Source: Trifolium pratense (taxonomy: Eukaryota; Streptophyta; Magnoliopsida; Fabales; Fabaceae). From it: a DNA stretch of 64,000 bases. Below are positions 46,796 to 56,013 of this stretch, piece by piece. The position numbers and the translations under genes are program-made. Position 1 is the first letter of the stretch. Each line of letters opens with the position of its first letter. The stretch is from assembly GCF_020283565.1 (NCBI RefSeq), contig NC_060060.1:58761257-58825256 (forward strand), read 5' to 3'. Below the pieces are notes generated by a model, which saw only the letters and a list, made by a program, of their open reading frames with translations, ran no database searches and had not been told where the DNA came from.

Positions 46796-46860
46796 TTTGT
46801 AAACATGTATTTTTTTAGAACTGAATATGCATAGACGTATTTATATTAAACCTTGGTTAA

Positions 46861-46941
46861 AAGTGTCGGAGGGATCTCGACCGTTAAAAGTGTCGGTGCG
46901 ATCTCGACCGTTAAAAGTGTCGGTGCGATCTCGACGGTAAA
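46861..46941. repeat. 27-bp tandem repeat, three copies
   Basis: Unit AAGTGTCGGTGCGATCTCGA plus CCGTTAA starts at 46861, 46888 and 46915. Copies two and three are nearly identical; copy one has GAGG for GTGC. It sits just upstream of the small MULE gene and may be part of its promoter. Confidence 0.9.
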
Positions 46942-47383
46942 ATATAACTATAATTAGGAGAAAAAACTCTGCATTTCGTATAACAGGTAAATTCGGAACG
47001 CAGAAACTGAATTTTTAGGAGTAGTGTTCGGATTATATTTTCCGAATTACTGGGACTTTTATTCATAAAAACCAGTTGCTGGACAGAACCAAGTAGTGGA
47101 GTACCTACTACTCTGAATATTGCATTTCTCGCAAATAACCTGTTTAAGCCACATTTATAATCATCAAAATCAGACGTACACCAACACAAATAAATATTTC
47201 GACAATCTAATCGAACATCGAATATTACATAATGTGTTCAAAATGTCCAATGTTCACCTACTTTACAAAAGTTGTTCAAAATGTGTTCACTTACAAAATG
47301 AGTCTAGAGTGACATCCTAAAGTGACATTCTACGCCGCAATCGCGCTAAATCAAAAAACATTAATTAAGTTAAATAACATAAA
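46942..47383. other. Spacer inside the MULE
   Basis: Noncoding. Contains a palindrome variant at 47027-47046 (TTCGGATTATATTTTCCGAA) and the 3' UTR of the transposase gene. Confidence 0.5.
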
Positions 47384-50271
47384 CTACAAGCAATCGATTG
47401 GACATTCTTTAGAGTCTCCCTTTTGAAGTTTACGTCTCGGAACAACAGCGCCTTTTTCATTATCCATCAATGCCACGAAATCCGCTTGTCTATCCACGAA
47501 ACTACTCTGCCACGAAGAAGCTTCCTGCGTACAATACTTAGTCCACGTCTTACAGGTCGGAGGTAATGGACAATGTTGCTTCAACTTAACATAGACAAAA
47601 TGATCTGGAACCCCTCCGATACATAAAATCTTAGAATCCGGGTCTTGTGGAGGAGTGCCTCGCAATGGAAAAAAAGTTTCACTAGCTCCAGACCTTTCAC
47701 TCTTAGTCAGCAACACTACTACCTTGTTGAAGTATGAGGCAATGATGTGCCCCATGTCTGGAAACGTTAGCCACTTTTCTCTAGGTGCCATGCGCCGACT
47801 AGACCTTCTCGTCGGTGGAAAGAAAGCGTCATATAGATATTGATAACGCTCCATAGAACCAAATATCGTCAAATATTCGTCCTTGTGCTTACTTAGCTCC
47901 TTTTGCAAGTTTAGTCTAATTAGCTCATAATCAGCTTGATTGTTGCGAGTATCCAAAGCAATAACACGAAATCCGCAGAAACCATCACCATCGACATCAA
48001 CTATATCCTCAATATGCGAATGCATGAACAATGGCATTGCATCAAGAAATGGAATATGTCGATCTTCGATTGGATTAACTTTACCGGTACGTGCACCCTT
48101 TTGTTTGGAAGATGATGGTGTTGCTTGTGATGATTGGCTAGGCGGAAATTGCACCTCCACATGCTCCCAATAGGAAGGAGACCGAGTCATCGAACTTTCC
48201 CCGCAAGCACCCTTTCTTTTTACCCCTTTATTCTTTCCAACCACAACCGGAGGTTTCAATGACGTAGACTGTGGGAATGCAATCTGTCGCAGCTGTTCTC
48301 TAATTTGTATTTTCATGGGGACATCGACTGTTCTCAAACGCTCCTAAAAAAAAAATATAAGTAATTATCATTCTAACACATTATATAAATACTTATTGAT
48401 AATTTTATTAGTTGTAGACGAACCTGAATAGCGTTCCACTCCGCCAAGCAAGAATAGTCATCAACTTGTTGTTCAACATCCTCCCGGTCATTGAAAACCA
48501 ACTTCTTCCAATGGTTGTTAATCTCATCCAGCCTAATAGGTCGGTTGTGGCGAATTTTTTTAGCAATAACACAAGCACACGGCAATCCATGGGTGCGTTG
48601 TAACACACAACCACACTTTTTGCTATCCATGCCAACTTCCTCAGCCCTCTTGGCTTCTTCATGAATGTAACCCAATGCAGTTCTTGAAACCTTATAAACC
48701 ACTAAATTGTACATCGGCTTATCATCATATCTGTGCTCTTGTAACGACAAACTGATCCCAAAAGTTGCTTGAATCTCAGTGTGTTGGTTAACCAACATAT
48801 CATGTATTGCTCCCCAAACCTTGACAAAATCACCATTTGTATCTAACAAGTATTTTTTTAGCACAGCATGTGATGACTCAGCTCGGTTTGTTGTAGTATT
48901 ACCAAAATGCATTACACGGTTTGTCCACGCGCTCACAACTTTCTTTTCATCAGTGTCTAGAACCGTTTTTTTGACATAGTTATAAAATCTAGGCCACCTT
49001 TCGCATACGGTTCTAAACTTTAAGACCGCTTCAGCATATGCTTCCTCGGTTGGAGAATTCAACACTTCGTAAAACTGAGACATTATGTTTTTAACAACGT
49101 CCCCTTGCTTCTCCTCCTCACCATGTTTGATCTTACAAAGCACGCTGCACCTAGCTGAGACATTTTTCTTAACATGAAAGCGACAAACTAGCGGTGTTGC
49201 ATTTGGAAATACATCGGGAATAGCACTCATCAATGCGGCATCCCGGTCAGTCACAATAACCTTCGGTGCACAGTTTTCGTCCACTAAAAGTTGTTGCACT
49301 TGTTGTAGAGCCCAAACAAAATTGTCATGTTTTTCATTACTTAGAAAAGCAAAACCAAGTCCAAATGTCTTATTAGTCGATGTGCAGCCAACAATCTCAA
49401 ACAATGGCATTTTGTACCGGTTGGTTTTATATGTGGAATCCATAAGCAAAACATCGCTAAAAGTATTGAACAGTTCGATAGATTTACGATGTGCAAAAAA
49501 AAGGTCTTGAATAGTGTCAGACTCACAAGCTGTTCGAACTTTGAAATAATAGTTGTTCTCCTCCAGACATTTCAAAAGTTGTTGCATTTCACTCCTTGGC
49601 CCCCGAGCTGCAAGTTTCAATCTATGCTTGGCATTGTACAATTGCTTGATGCTTGTCGCACTATCTGGATTTCTCTTTTTCAATGTAGACATGATGTTTC
49701 TAGGTGGGATTTGATTTCCGGTCATTTCGACAACCGTCTCCTTCTCTTCGGGTTTCAAACGCCCCGCAACTAGGTGACCTTGTAAAGCTTTATCCAACAC
49801 ATGGTTGTGAATGCCGGACACAATTGTAAGATTCCACTCCTTTGATTTCGGCAAATAACCACGGAGTCTAAACGGACAACCAATTTTCCTCGATCCCCTC
49901 TCTTCGATTGATACCTTTTTCTTTGCCTTGTAGTTCGATGGTCTGTACGCACCTCCCCTTTCACAACCCAACACAAAACTTGGCTTCCCACTTACCAATC
50001 CTTGGTCCGATCTTACAGTTACAACTGTAAAATGTAACTTTTCAGCTTGACCCTTAACCCACTTAATCAACTCATCTCGATCCTTATATGTTTCTTCCGG
50101 CACAAAATGCTCACTTGTATCAATGTGAATAGCTGGTGCTTCACACTCAGTAGCTTCATATTTGACTGGAATTGCACAGTTGATGGGTTCGGCATCTTCC
50201 ACCGGATCTTGTTTACGTAAGCCAAGTACAACCTCCCTCGACTTTTTTGGAAGCTCGTGATCATCATCCAT
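47384..50271 (-). CDS. MULE transposase with FAR1-like N-terminus, SWIM motif and C-terminal OTU protease domain
   Basis: Two exons on the minus strand, 50271-48424 and 48343-47384 (CAG/GTTCGT donor, TTTTTAG acceptor, phase 0), giving 935 residues; I start at the ATG of MDDDHELPKK. Residues about 55-160 form a FAR1/WRKY-GCM1-like zinc finger (LGCERGGAYR, GCPFRLRGY, GIHNH). The MULE catalytic core follows with D278 (LLMDSTYKTN), D342/D344 (VTDRDAA, then CRFHVKKN) and E465 (NRAESSHAVLKK). A SWIM-type motif lies at 553-567 (KCGCVLQRTHGLPCAC), ending C-x-C rather than the usual C-x-H. After a linker, residues about 720-870 are an OTU-like cysteine protease domain with Cys739 (DVDGDGFCGFR) and His864 (PDHFVYVKL). 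The enzyme should cut and move the element; the OTU part could remove ubiquitin or SUMO-like tags from host factors, an inference. Transcription reads from the right terminal repeat. Confidence 0.92.
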
Positions 50272-50695
50272 ATCTACACATAACACATTTATATCTTGTT
50301 ATTATGAATAACACAAATAGGCATTCCATTATGAATTGTTAGATTAATGTGGAAATAAAAAATGATCATATAAAATAGTACAGTAGCTGCAAATTTGAAA
50401 ATTCAAACTCCCAGTAATTCGGAAAACACGTTCCGACCGTTTTTGAGGTATGTTCGGAAAACGTTTTCCGAGCGATTTTGTCAGAAAAGGGTTACGAATG
50501 ACAGTCTACATATAGCATGGATATCAAAAAAAACAACGGTTCAAACTAAAATTTACCTGGATTTGGAGCCTCCACGAGTATTGAAACGTCTAGGCAAGGT
50601 TGCAATCTTGATTTTGAGCCAAAATTCGAAGGAAACAAAAATTTTGTTGGGTGAGAGTTTTAGATGGAGTGATTAGGTGAATGAGAGAAAGCTGT
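50272..50695. other. 5' region of the transposase gene
   Basis: TTATGTGTAG directly before ATATGG suggests a 5' UTR intron acceptor. Palindrome copies at 50418-50436 (imperfect) and 50453-50472. Otherwise noncoding. Confidence 0.5.
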
Positions 50696-50873
50696 AACGT
50701 TCTGGTATAAAACCCAGTCGTTCGGAAAACGTTTTCCGAAAAAAGAGCGAGCGGAAAACGTTTTCCGAACAAGAAAAAATTCGAGTCGTAGTCCCCGAAG
50801 TCAACATTGCAGGGGCAATTTTGGAAGTTTGGGGGGTGCGCGAGAAAATGGGTGGGTGCGAAGAGAAATTTTC
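50696..50873. repeat. Right terminal inverted repeat of the MULE
   Basis: 178 bp, ending GGGTGCGAAGAGAAATTTTC, the inverse of the left repeat, with two palindrome units (50721-50740 and 50752-50769) against three in the left. Contains GGTATAAAACCC at 50704-50715. Confidence 0.93.
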
Positions 50874-50882
50874 GGTACAAAT

Positions 50883-51495
50883 GAGTCGGCTATCGTGCTG
50901 GCCCATAGCCATATATTTTTACACGGGCTGGTTTCAAAAAGAGTGTTGGGCCTTATCAGACTGGGCTAAGAAGGTTGGGCTTTTCCATGGGTTGTTATGG
51001 GCTGGATTCTTGGGCTTTTGGGCCAACTCCTTAAAGAATTTTTAAAAAATATTAAAATAAATTATATAATCTTTTTATTGTTATATTTTGTTACTATGCA
51101 TAGATTCGTATATAATGTTTTTTATTATTTTTGTGGTTTTATATTTATTATTTCTATTTTATTCCTATATATAATTTGTTTTATTTCTATTTTTAAGCAT
51201 ATCATCTTTTTATTGTATTTATCTGATATTTTTTCTATTTTTTTTTTAAATTTTTTTAGTGAAATTACAATGAAGGATATAAAACTTGGAACATGGTTAT
51301 TTTAAACATATCATCTTTTTATTGTATTTATTTTATATTCTTTCTATATTCTTTTTATATTTTTTTAGTTAAATTACAATGAAAAATATAAAACTTGGAA
51401 TATGGTTAAACCTACTAAGGATAAATCAATAATTTTGGTAGTAATTGATTTTATTATAATAGAAGTAGATATAAAATACTCACATACGAGATGGA

Positions 51496-51531
<36 letters not shown>

Positions 51532-52166
51532 TAAATATAATAATAATAATATGACAAAAAACTTATTGGATTAGGATGAGATTATTTGTTAGAGATTTGT
51601 TTGATGAGGATAAAGAGGAAGATATTGTTGTTTGAGAGATTATGTGAGAAAATATAGGGATACGAATTACCGGAGATGTAGTTGAGAAATATAACATAAA
51701 TTTAGTTCAATATGTTTTTTTATTTTTATTTTTAAAAGATATACTATGAAAATTAGTCGGGCCGGCCCGATGAGTTGGGCCATGAAGTTTAATGTGTCGT
51801 ACCAGGCCGGCCCCTTTATATGACCTGCCCCCAGGCTGGGTCGGCCCCTTTGACATCTCTAAGTATGTACGGTAGAAGCTCCCTTTTATTAACCCCCAAA
51901 TTATGAATGGGTAGTTTAGAAAAAACTTTTTTTCTTTGTATTAACCCTTTGATTTTTAAGGGAAGAAACTCTGATAATTCAGAGTTTGACTGCGAGATAA
52001 TTAAAGTCCGGCAAAAAATTGTTCCCTTGAGAAATCAAACTAGGTTCTCTCGAACGATTTGAGGCTAAGAAAAACATAAAAGGGATGGTTGAACTGTGTT
52101 GGTTTTTTAAAGCTTTTCAAACCTAAGTGTTTGACACACGTCAGATTCTAAAAAAAATAAAAAATA
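50883..52166. other. Intergenic region with GGCCC-rich segments
   Basis: Two segments rich in GGGCC/GGCCC, 50886-51030 (GGCCTTATCAGACTGGGC, TTTTGGGCCAACTCC) and 51755-51860 (GTCGGGCCGGCCCGATG, CCAGGCCGGCCCC), flank an AT-rich centre with a TAA microsatellite. They may be the two ends of one decayed element. No gene. Confidence 0.4.
51494..51551. repeat. (TAA)n microsatellite
   Basis: About 12 uninterrupted TAA units, then a short interruption and four more. Confidence 0.95.
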
Positions 52167-52433
52167 CTCCTTCCGTCCTAAAATAGAACTCATTGACCAC
52201 TGCAGTATGTCAATACATATTTTAATTATGAATATCTTTAATTGTCAATTAATACAAATTATAAAAATTTAATATTTTGAAAATATTCGTCGAAACAAAT
52301 CAAATAAGATCTTATACGATACTAATAATATTTACATTTATATACTTTTAGAAAAATACGGTCAAAACAAGACACATGAATAGTACATTTAGTTAAAACT
52401 TAAAATAGTTCTTATAAAATGGGATGGAGGGAG
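52167..52433. mobile_element. Stowaway-like MITE
   Basis: Ends CTCCTTCCGTCCTAAAATAG / TTATAAAATGGGATGGAGGGAG, about 267 bp, with TA on both sides (52165-52166, 52434-52435). Confidence 0.85.
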
Positions 52434-52452
52434 TAACTTTCAAGCTCATGAG

Positions 52453-53088
52453 TAGGGATGACAAAAATATCCATACCCACAAATATTCGTGGATATCCGT
52501 CATGGATACATGACGGATAATTTAATGGATATCCATAGATGAAATAAATGGATATTTTAATTACCCGATACTTAATGAATATTGATACGGATATAATGGT
52601 ATCCACGCCCGTGGATATCCACACCCGCTATTAAATAAGAAAATTACTTAAATATCCTTAATTATTAAATATAAAAGAGGCTTTTATATTTCGCATAACT
52701 TTATGATGAATTTTATAGTTAGAAATGTATGTAGTTAAAAGAGAAAATAAATGGATATTATATTAAGTTTTGGTAAAAAGAAGAAAAATGAATGTGGTGA
52801 CATTGTTGTAAATTGAAAGTGAAATGTATGAATATTATTATGTGTTAATATTTTTTTTTTTTGCTTCTTTTAAGAAATTTTAGGTATAATTAGAAAAATA
52901 TATTATTTTTTAAAAAAATTATCATCCATGGATATCTGTTAATATCCGCGGATACCACAAAACCCACGGATTACCCGTTTAGTGGATACCCGCATGGATA
53001 TGGAGCGGATACGAATATCATATTTATCTGATGGACTGGACACGAATATCATATTATCTGCACCCATGGATATCCATTCACATCCATA
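52453..53088. mobile_element. hAT-like nonautonomous element with GGATATCC arrays
   Basis: 636 bp flanked by the exact 8-bp duplication CTCATGAG (52445-52452, 53089-53096). Ends TAGGGATGACAAAAATATCC and, inverted, TATGGATGTGAATGGATATCC. Subterminal regions are arrays of GGATATCC/ATGGATAT in both orientations. No ORF. The 8-bp duplication suggests hAT, but the site is itself palindromic. Confidence 0.75.
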
Positions 53089-53167
53089 CTCATGAGTAAA
53101 TTATTTTATCGCGAGGAAACAAAGAGGAAAGGTATAAATGACATCATTAAAACCATGAAATATAAAA

Positions 53168-53481
53168 GGCTTAACTACATATTTGATCCCTTACGTTTAT
53201 TTTAGGTTTCAATTTGGTCCCTTACGTTTAAAAAGTATCAATTTGGTCCCTTACGTTTATTTTAGGTTTCAAGTTAGTCCTTTCCGTTAGTTTTGTCACT
53301 TTCAACGTTTGAACAGTACACGTGTCACTGTGTCCAAGTGCCACGTGTCAGTCCACATATGCAAATTGACTGTCACATGTGACAAAATTGACGGAAATGA
53401 CTAACTTGAAACCTAAAATAAACGTAAGGGACCAAATTGAAACCTAAAATAAACGTAAGGGACCAAATGTGTAGTTAAGCC
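53168..53481. mobile_element. Mutator-like MITE (GGCTTAA family, copy 3)
   Basis: 314 bp, GGCTTAACTACATATTTGATC to CAAATGTGTAGTTAAGCC, with the exact 9-bp duplication AATATAAAA (53159-53167, 53482-53490). Each arm holds repeats of CCCTTACGTTTATTTTAGGT type, inverted between arms. Confidence 0.92.
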
Positions 53482-53509
53482 AATATAAAATAAAGAGTGT
53501 AGTTACTTA

Positions 53510-53826
53510 GGGTCCGTTTGATCTGCAAAATATAAATACTGGACAGAACATTACAAGACAGAACAACACAAGACAAACGTTTAAGGTATTGAACAAACTT
53601 TGTGTTGTACAATGTTTGGTGGACAAAAGGTTATTTTGGTATTTTAGACAATTTGTGTTGAGGACAAAAAGTTGTCCCGTGGTTCTGTGGGGGACAAGAA
53701 TTTCAAGTTTTGTTCTGTTCCTTGGCCCCCAGTTTGTCCAGTACCAGGAACAGTTTTAAAATCAAACACAGTACATCAGGAGTTGTCCTGTCCAGTCCCT
53801 TATTTTTTAGCAGATCAAACGCACCC
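53510..53826. mobile_element. PIF/Harbinger-like MITE
   Basis: 317 bp, ends GGGTCCGTTTGATCTGC / GCAGATCAAACGCACCC, TTA on both sides (53507-53509, 53827-53829). It starts only 19 bases after the preceding element's target duplication. Confidence 0.88.
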
Positions 53827-53829
53827 TTA

Positions 53830-54106
53830 GTGTGTTTAACCCAATTTGTTTGGACTTTGGAAGATAAGTTCCACTTAGTGTGTTTAGGAAAATGTCTTCC
53901 AATTAGCTTAAAATATAGGCTTTGTTTAACATGAAAGACTTGATACAATCTTTTATGGTGTGCAAATCTTCAATATTAGTCTAACGAATATGAATTTCAT
54001 AAAATTCACCGTTAGATTGAAAGTTTATATTATATAAATCATCCATAAATTTTTAAAAATTTGTTAAAAATCATTTAACATGTTATTGACACCGACGCAC
54101 ACCCCC

Positions 54107-54137
<31 letters not shown>

Positions 54138-55143
54138 AGAGGCTTTAGTGAAGGGTAGTAATAAGGGTGAAGAAGAGTATTGGTTAGAAGGTAAAAAGGG
54201 GAAAGAGAATGCAGAGAAGGATGTTGCATGAAGAATGACGGTGAGAGAAAGAGAGTTGATGATAATGGTGAGTTTTGGGAAGAGAATTCATGGCTAAAGG
54301 TTGCACACCACTTCAAATTGTAACTTTCAAAAGTGTTCGATTTCGGATCCTATAATCCAAAACATTTTTAGGGGCTAATTTGGTCATAACGGAGGGCATG
54401 AAAGCAATACGGGGGGCTAAAAGAGCAATTTTCCTTGCTTTGACAATCCATTCCGCCCAACAATTATTTTGGGTTGCAGCAAGTCTCATTATTTCGGATA
54501 AAAGATGTGAAAAATGTTATTAATACTTTCATAAGATGCGTATTGGAGTGTTCACCTCTAAAATATGCTCCCTTTTAGAGAAATTGGATCCCACATTGCC
54601 ATGGGATAAAAAACATTCATGCATTTGGAACATAGTGATTGTTTGGTCAAGGTTTGGATGGACAAAACAAATGTAAATTTTAATTATTTTTATATAACTT
54701 TTTTGACATATTTTTTTAAAAAAATTTAAAATATCGATCTTAGCATTAAAAAGGTTGGACGACCCAATTTCAATCTCGATGAAGGATAAAATATTAATCT
54801 AATAACTAATTACTAACATTAATTGTTTCAATAAAAAAAAAATACTCAATTAGGTATTACAACGAGGAGACAAAACCTACAACCGCAAGGAGACTATTCT
54901 CAGCATCTATTGTATATATTTAATGTTATTATTTACATTTTGTATAGAGGATTGTCCTATATGTTTTTTTTTTTTAAGAAACCAAAATGATGTATATATT
55001 AACAAAAAAAATGGCCTACCTAGCACAAGAGGATTGTCCTATATTATAGACTAAATATATTAATTGTACAATGAATCTAAAAATGTGATATTAGCTTATA
55101 TAGTGTTATGAAGGGAGTACCATTTCATCAGTTTTATAGTTTA
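53830..55143. other. Intergenic region with a poly-C run
   Basis: No gene. A run of 26 C at 54102-54127 followed by 11 A. GGGGCTAATTTGGTC and GGGGGGCTAAAAGAGC near 54372-54425 recall arms of the GGCTTAA family but are unpaired. Confidence 0.4.
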
Positions 55144-55304
55144 GGGTGAACACTCCAGTATACATCTTATTTGGACATGTACAGAGTATACTATTGAGGT
55201 GGACAATTTTAATAGGTCCACAAGTAGTGTTTAATGAAGAAACATTAATAAGCACTATTTTTAAACCAATCACAATTGTCCACCTCAATAAGTGTATCGG
55301 TACA

Positions 55305-55969
55305 TGTTGCAAATTGCCTTGAAAACGTGAAGAAAAACACACTGGTCTGCTGTTTTCCGCCCCGGGCGGAAAAACCTGTGTTCCGGGCGGAATTTTGAAG
55401 CAGGAAAAGGGGTGCTCACTGTTTTGCCGCCCCAGGCGGAAATACTGGTGTTTCAGGCGGAAGTTTCCGCCCCAGGCGGAAAAAGCTGTGTTTTAGGCGG
55501 AAATCGCTGCAGAGTATTTAAAGGGTCACGTTTTCTGTTTTTCATAACAAGTTTTTAGGGTTTCTGAGGCCAACATACAAACTAGGGTTAGAAGAGTAAC
55601 ATCTTGGGAACACTCTAGGGTTGGGTAATCATTCTATCACCTTGGGAAAACACTTTCATTGAAATCTCTTGGTCACGGGAAGAGATTTGGGAAAAGGGTA
55701 GAAATAGGATAACTCTATTTTCTTGCAACTCTTTTGAGAATCTCATTGTAATCAAGGAACAAAGTTTGATAGTGGAACGGAGAGCTGCTCTCTCCCCCAG
55801 AGTAGGTCACATTGACTGAACTGGGTAAACAATTCATTGTGTCCTTTTCTTTTCTCGCCGTTTATCATTACTTGTGATTATTATTGCCGTTCGCTTATTT
55901 TGATTGCTTAATCGTATTTGCTCCACACATCAAGATTATTATTGGTGTGATTTTATCGAATTCACAACA
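55305..55969 (+). repeat. 5' LTR of the Tork-like element
   Basis: TGTTGCAAATTGCC to GAATTCACAACA. U3 carries three units of a GC-rich inverted motif TTCCGCCCCGGGCGGAA / TTCCGCCCCAGGCGGAA (55355-55392, 55434-55462, 55464-55503). A TATA-like GAGTATTTAAAGGG at 55513-55526 follows directly, so the motifs lie just upstream of the promoter. Confidence 0.97.
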
Positions 55970-55971
55970 AT

Positions 55972-55989
55972 TGGCGCCCACCGTGGGGC
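55972..55989 (+). promoter_or_regulatory. Primer-binding site
   Basis: TGGCGCCCACCGTGGGGC begins three bases after the 5' LTR. It has the TGG opening of a site complementary to a tRNA CCA end, but not the TGGTATCAGAGC of the initiator-Met tRNA used by many copia elements. The primer tRNA is not identified. Confidence 0.7.
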
Positions 55990-56013
55990 AAAGGATCAAA
56001 CGAATTAAGTATC

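Larger units (their letters stand above)
42893..50873. mobile_element. Complete Mutator-like element (MULE) with three genes
   Basis: A 7981-bp element with long terminal inverted repeats starting GAAAATTTCTCTTCGCACCC and exact 9-bp target duplications GGTACAAAT (42884-42892, 50874-50882). It carries a PMD gene (+), a small unknown gene (-) and a transposase-OTU gene (-). Gene ends point inward: the PMD gene reads from the left repeat, the transposase from the right, so each terminal repeat probably supplies a promoter, as in maize MuDR. A 20-bp palindrome recurs in both repeats and between genes. All three genes are open, so the element may be autonomous and recent. Confidence 0.95.

Noticed and set aside
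50272..50286. Five-residue N-terminal extension of the MULE transposase
   Set aside because: It would need a GTG start and lies across a probable 5' UTR splice acceptor.
50997..51305. 102-residue hydrophobic ORF resembling a membrane protein
   Set aside because: T-rich DNA gives Phe/Ile/Tyr strings by chance; no start context, no homologous motif.
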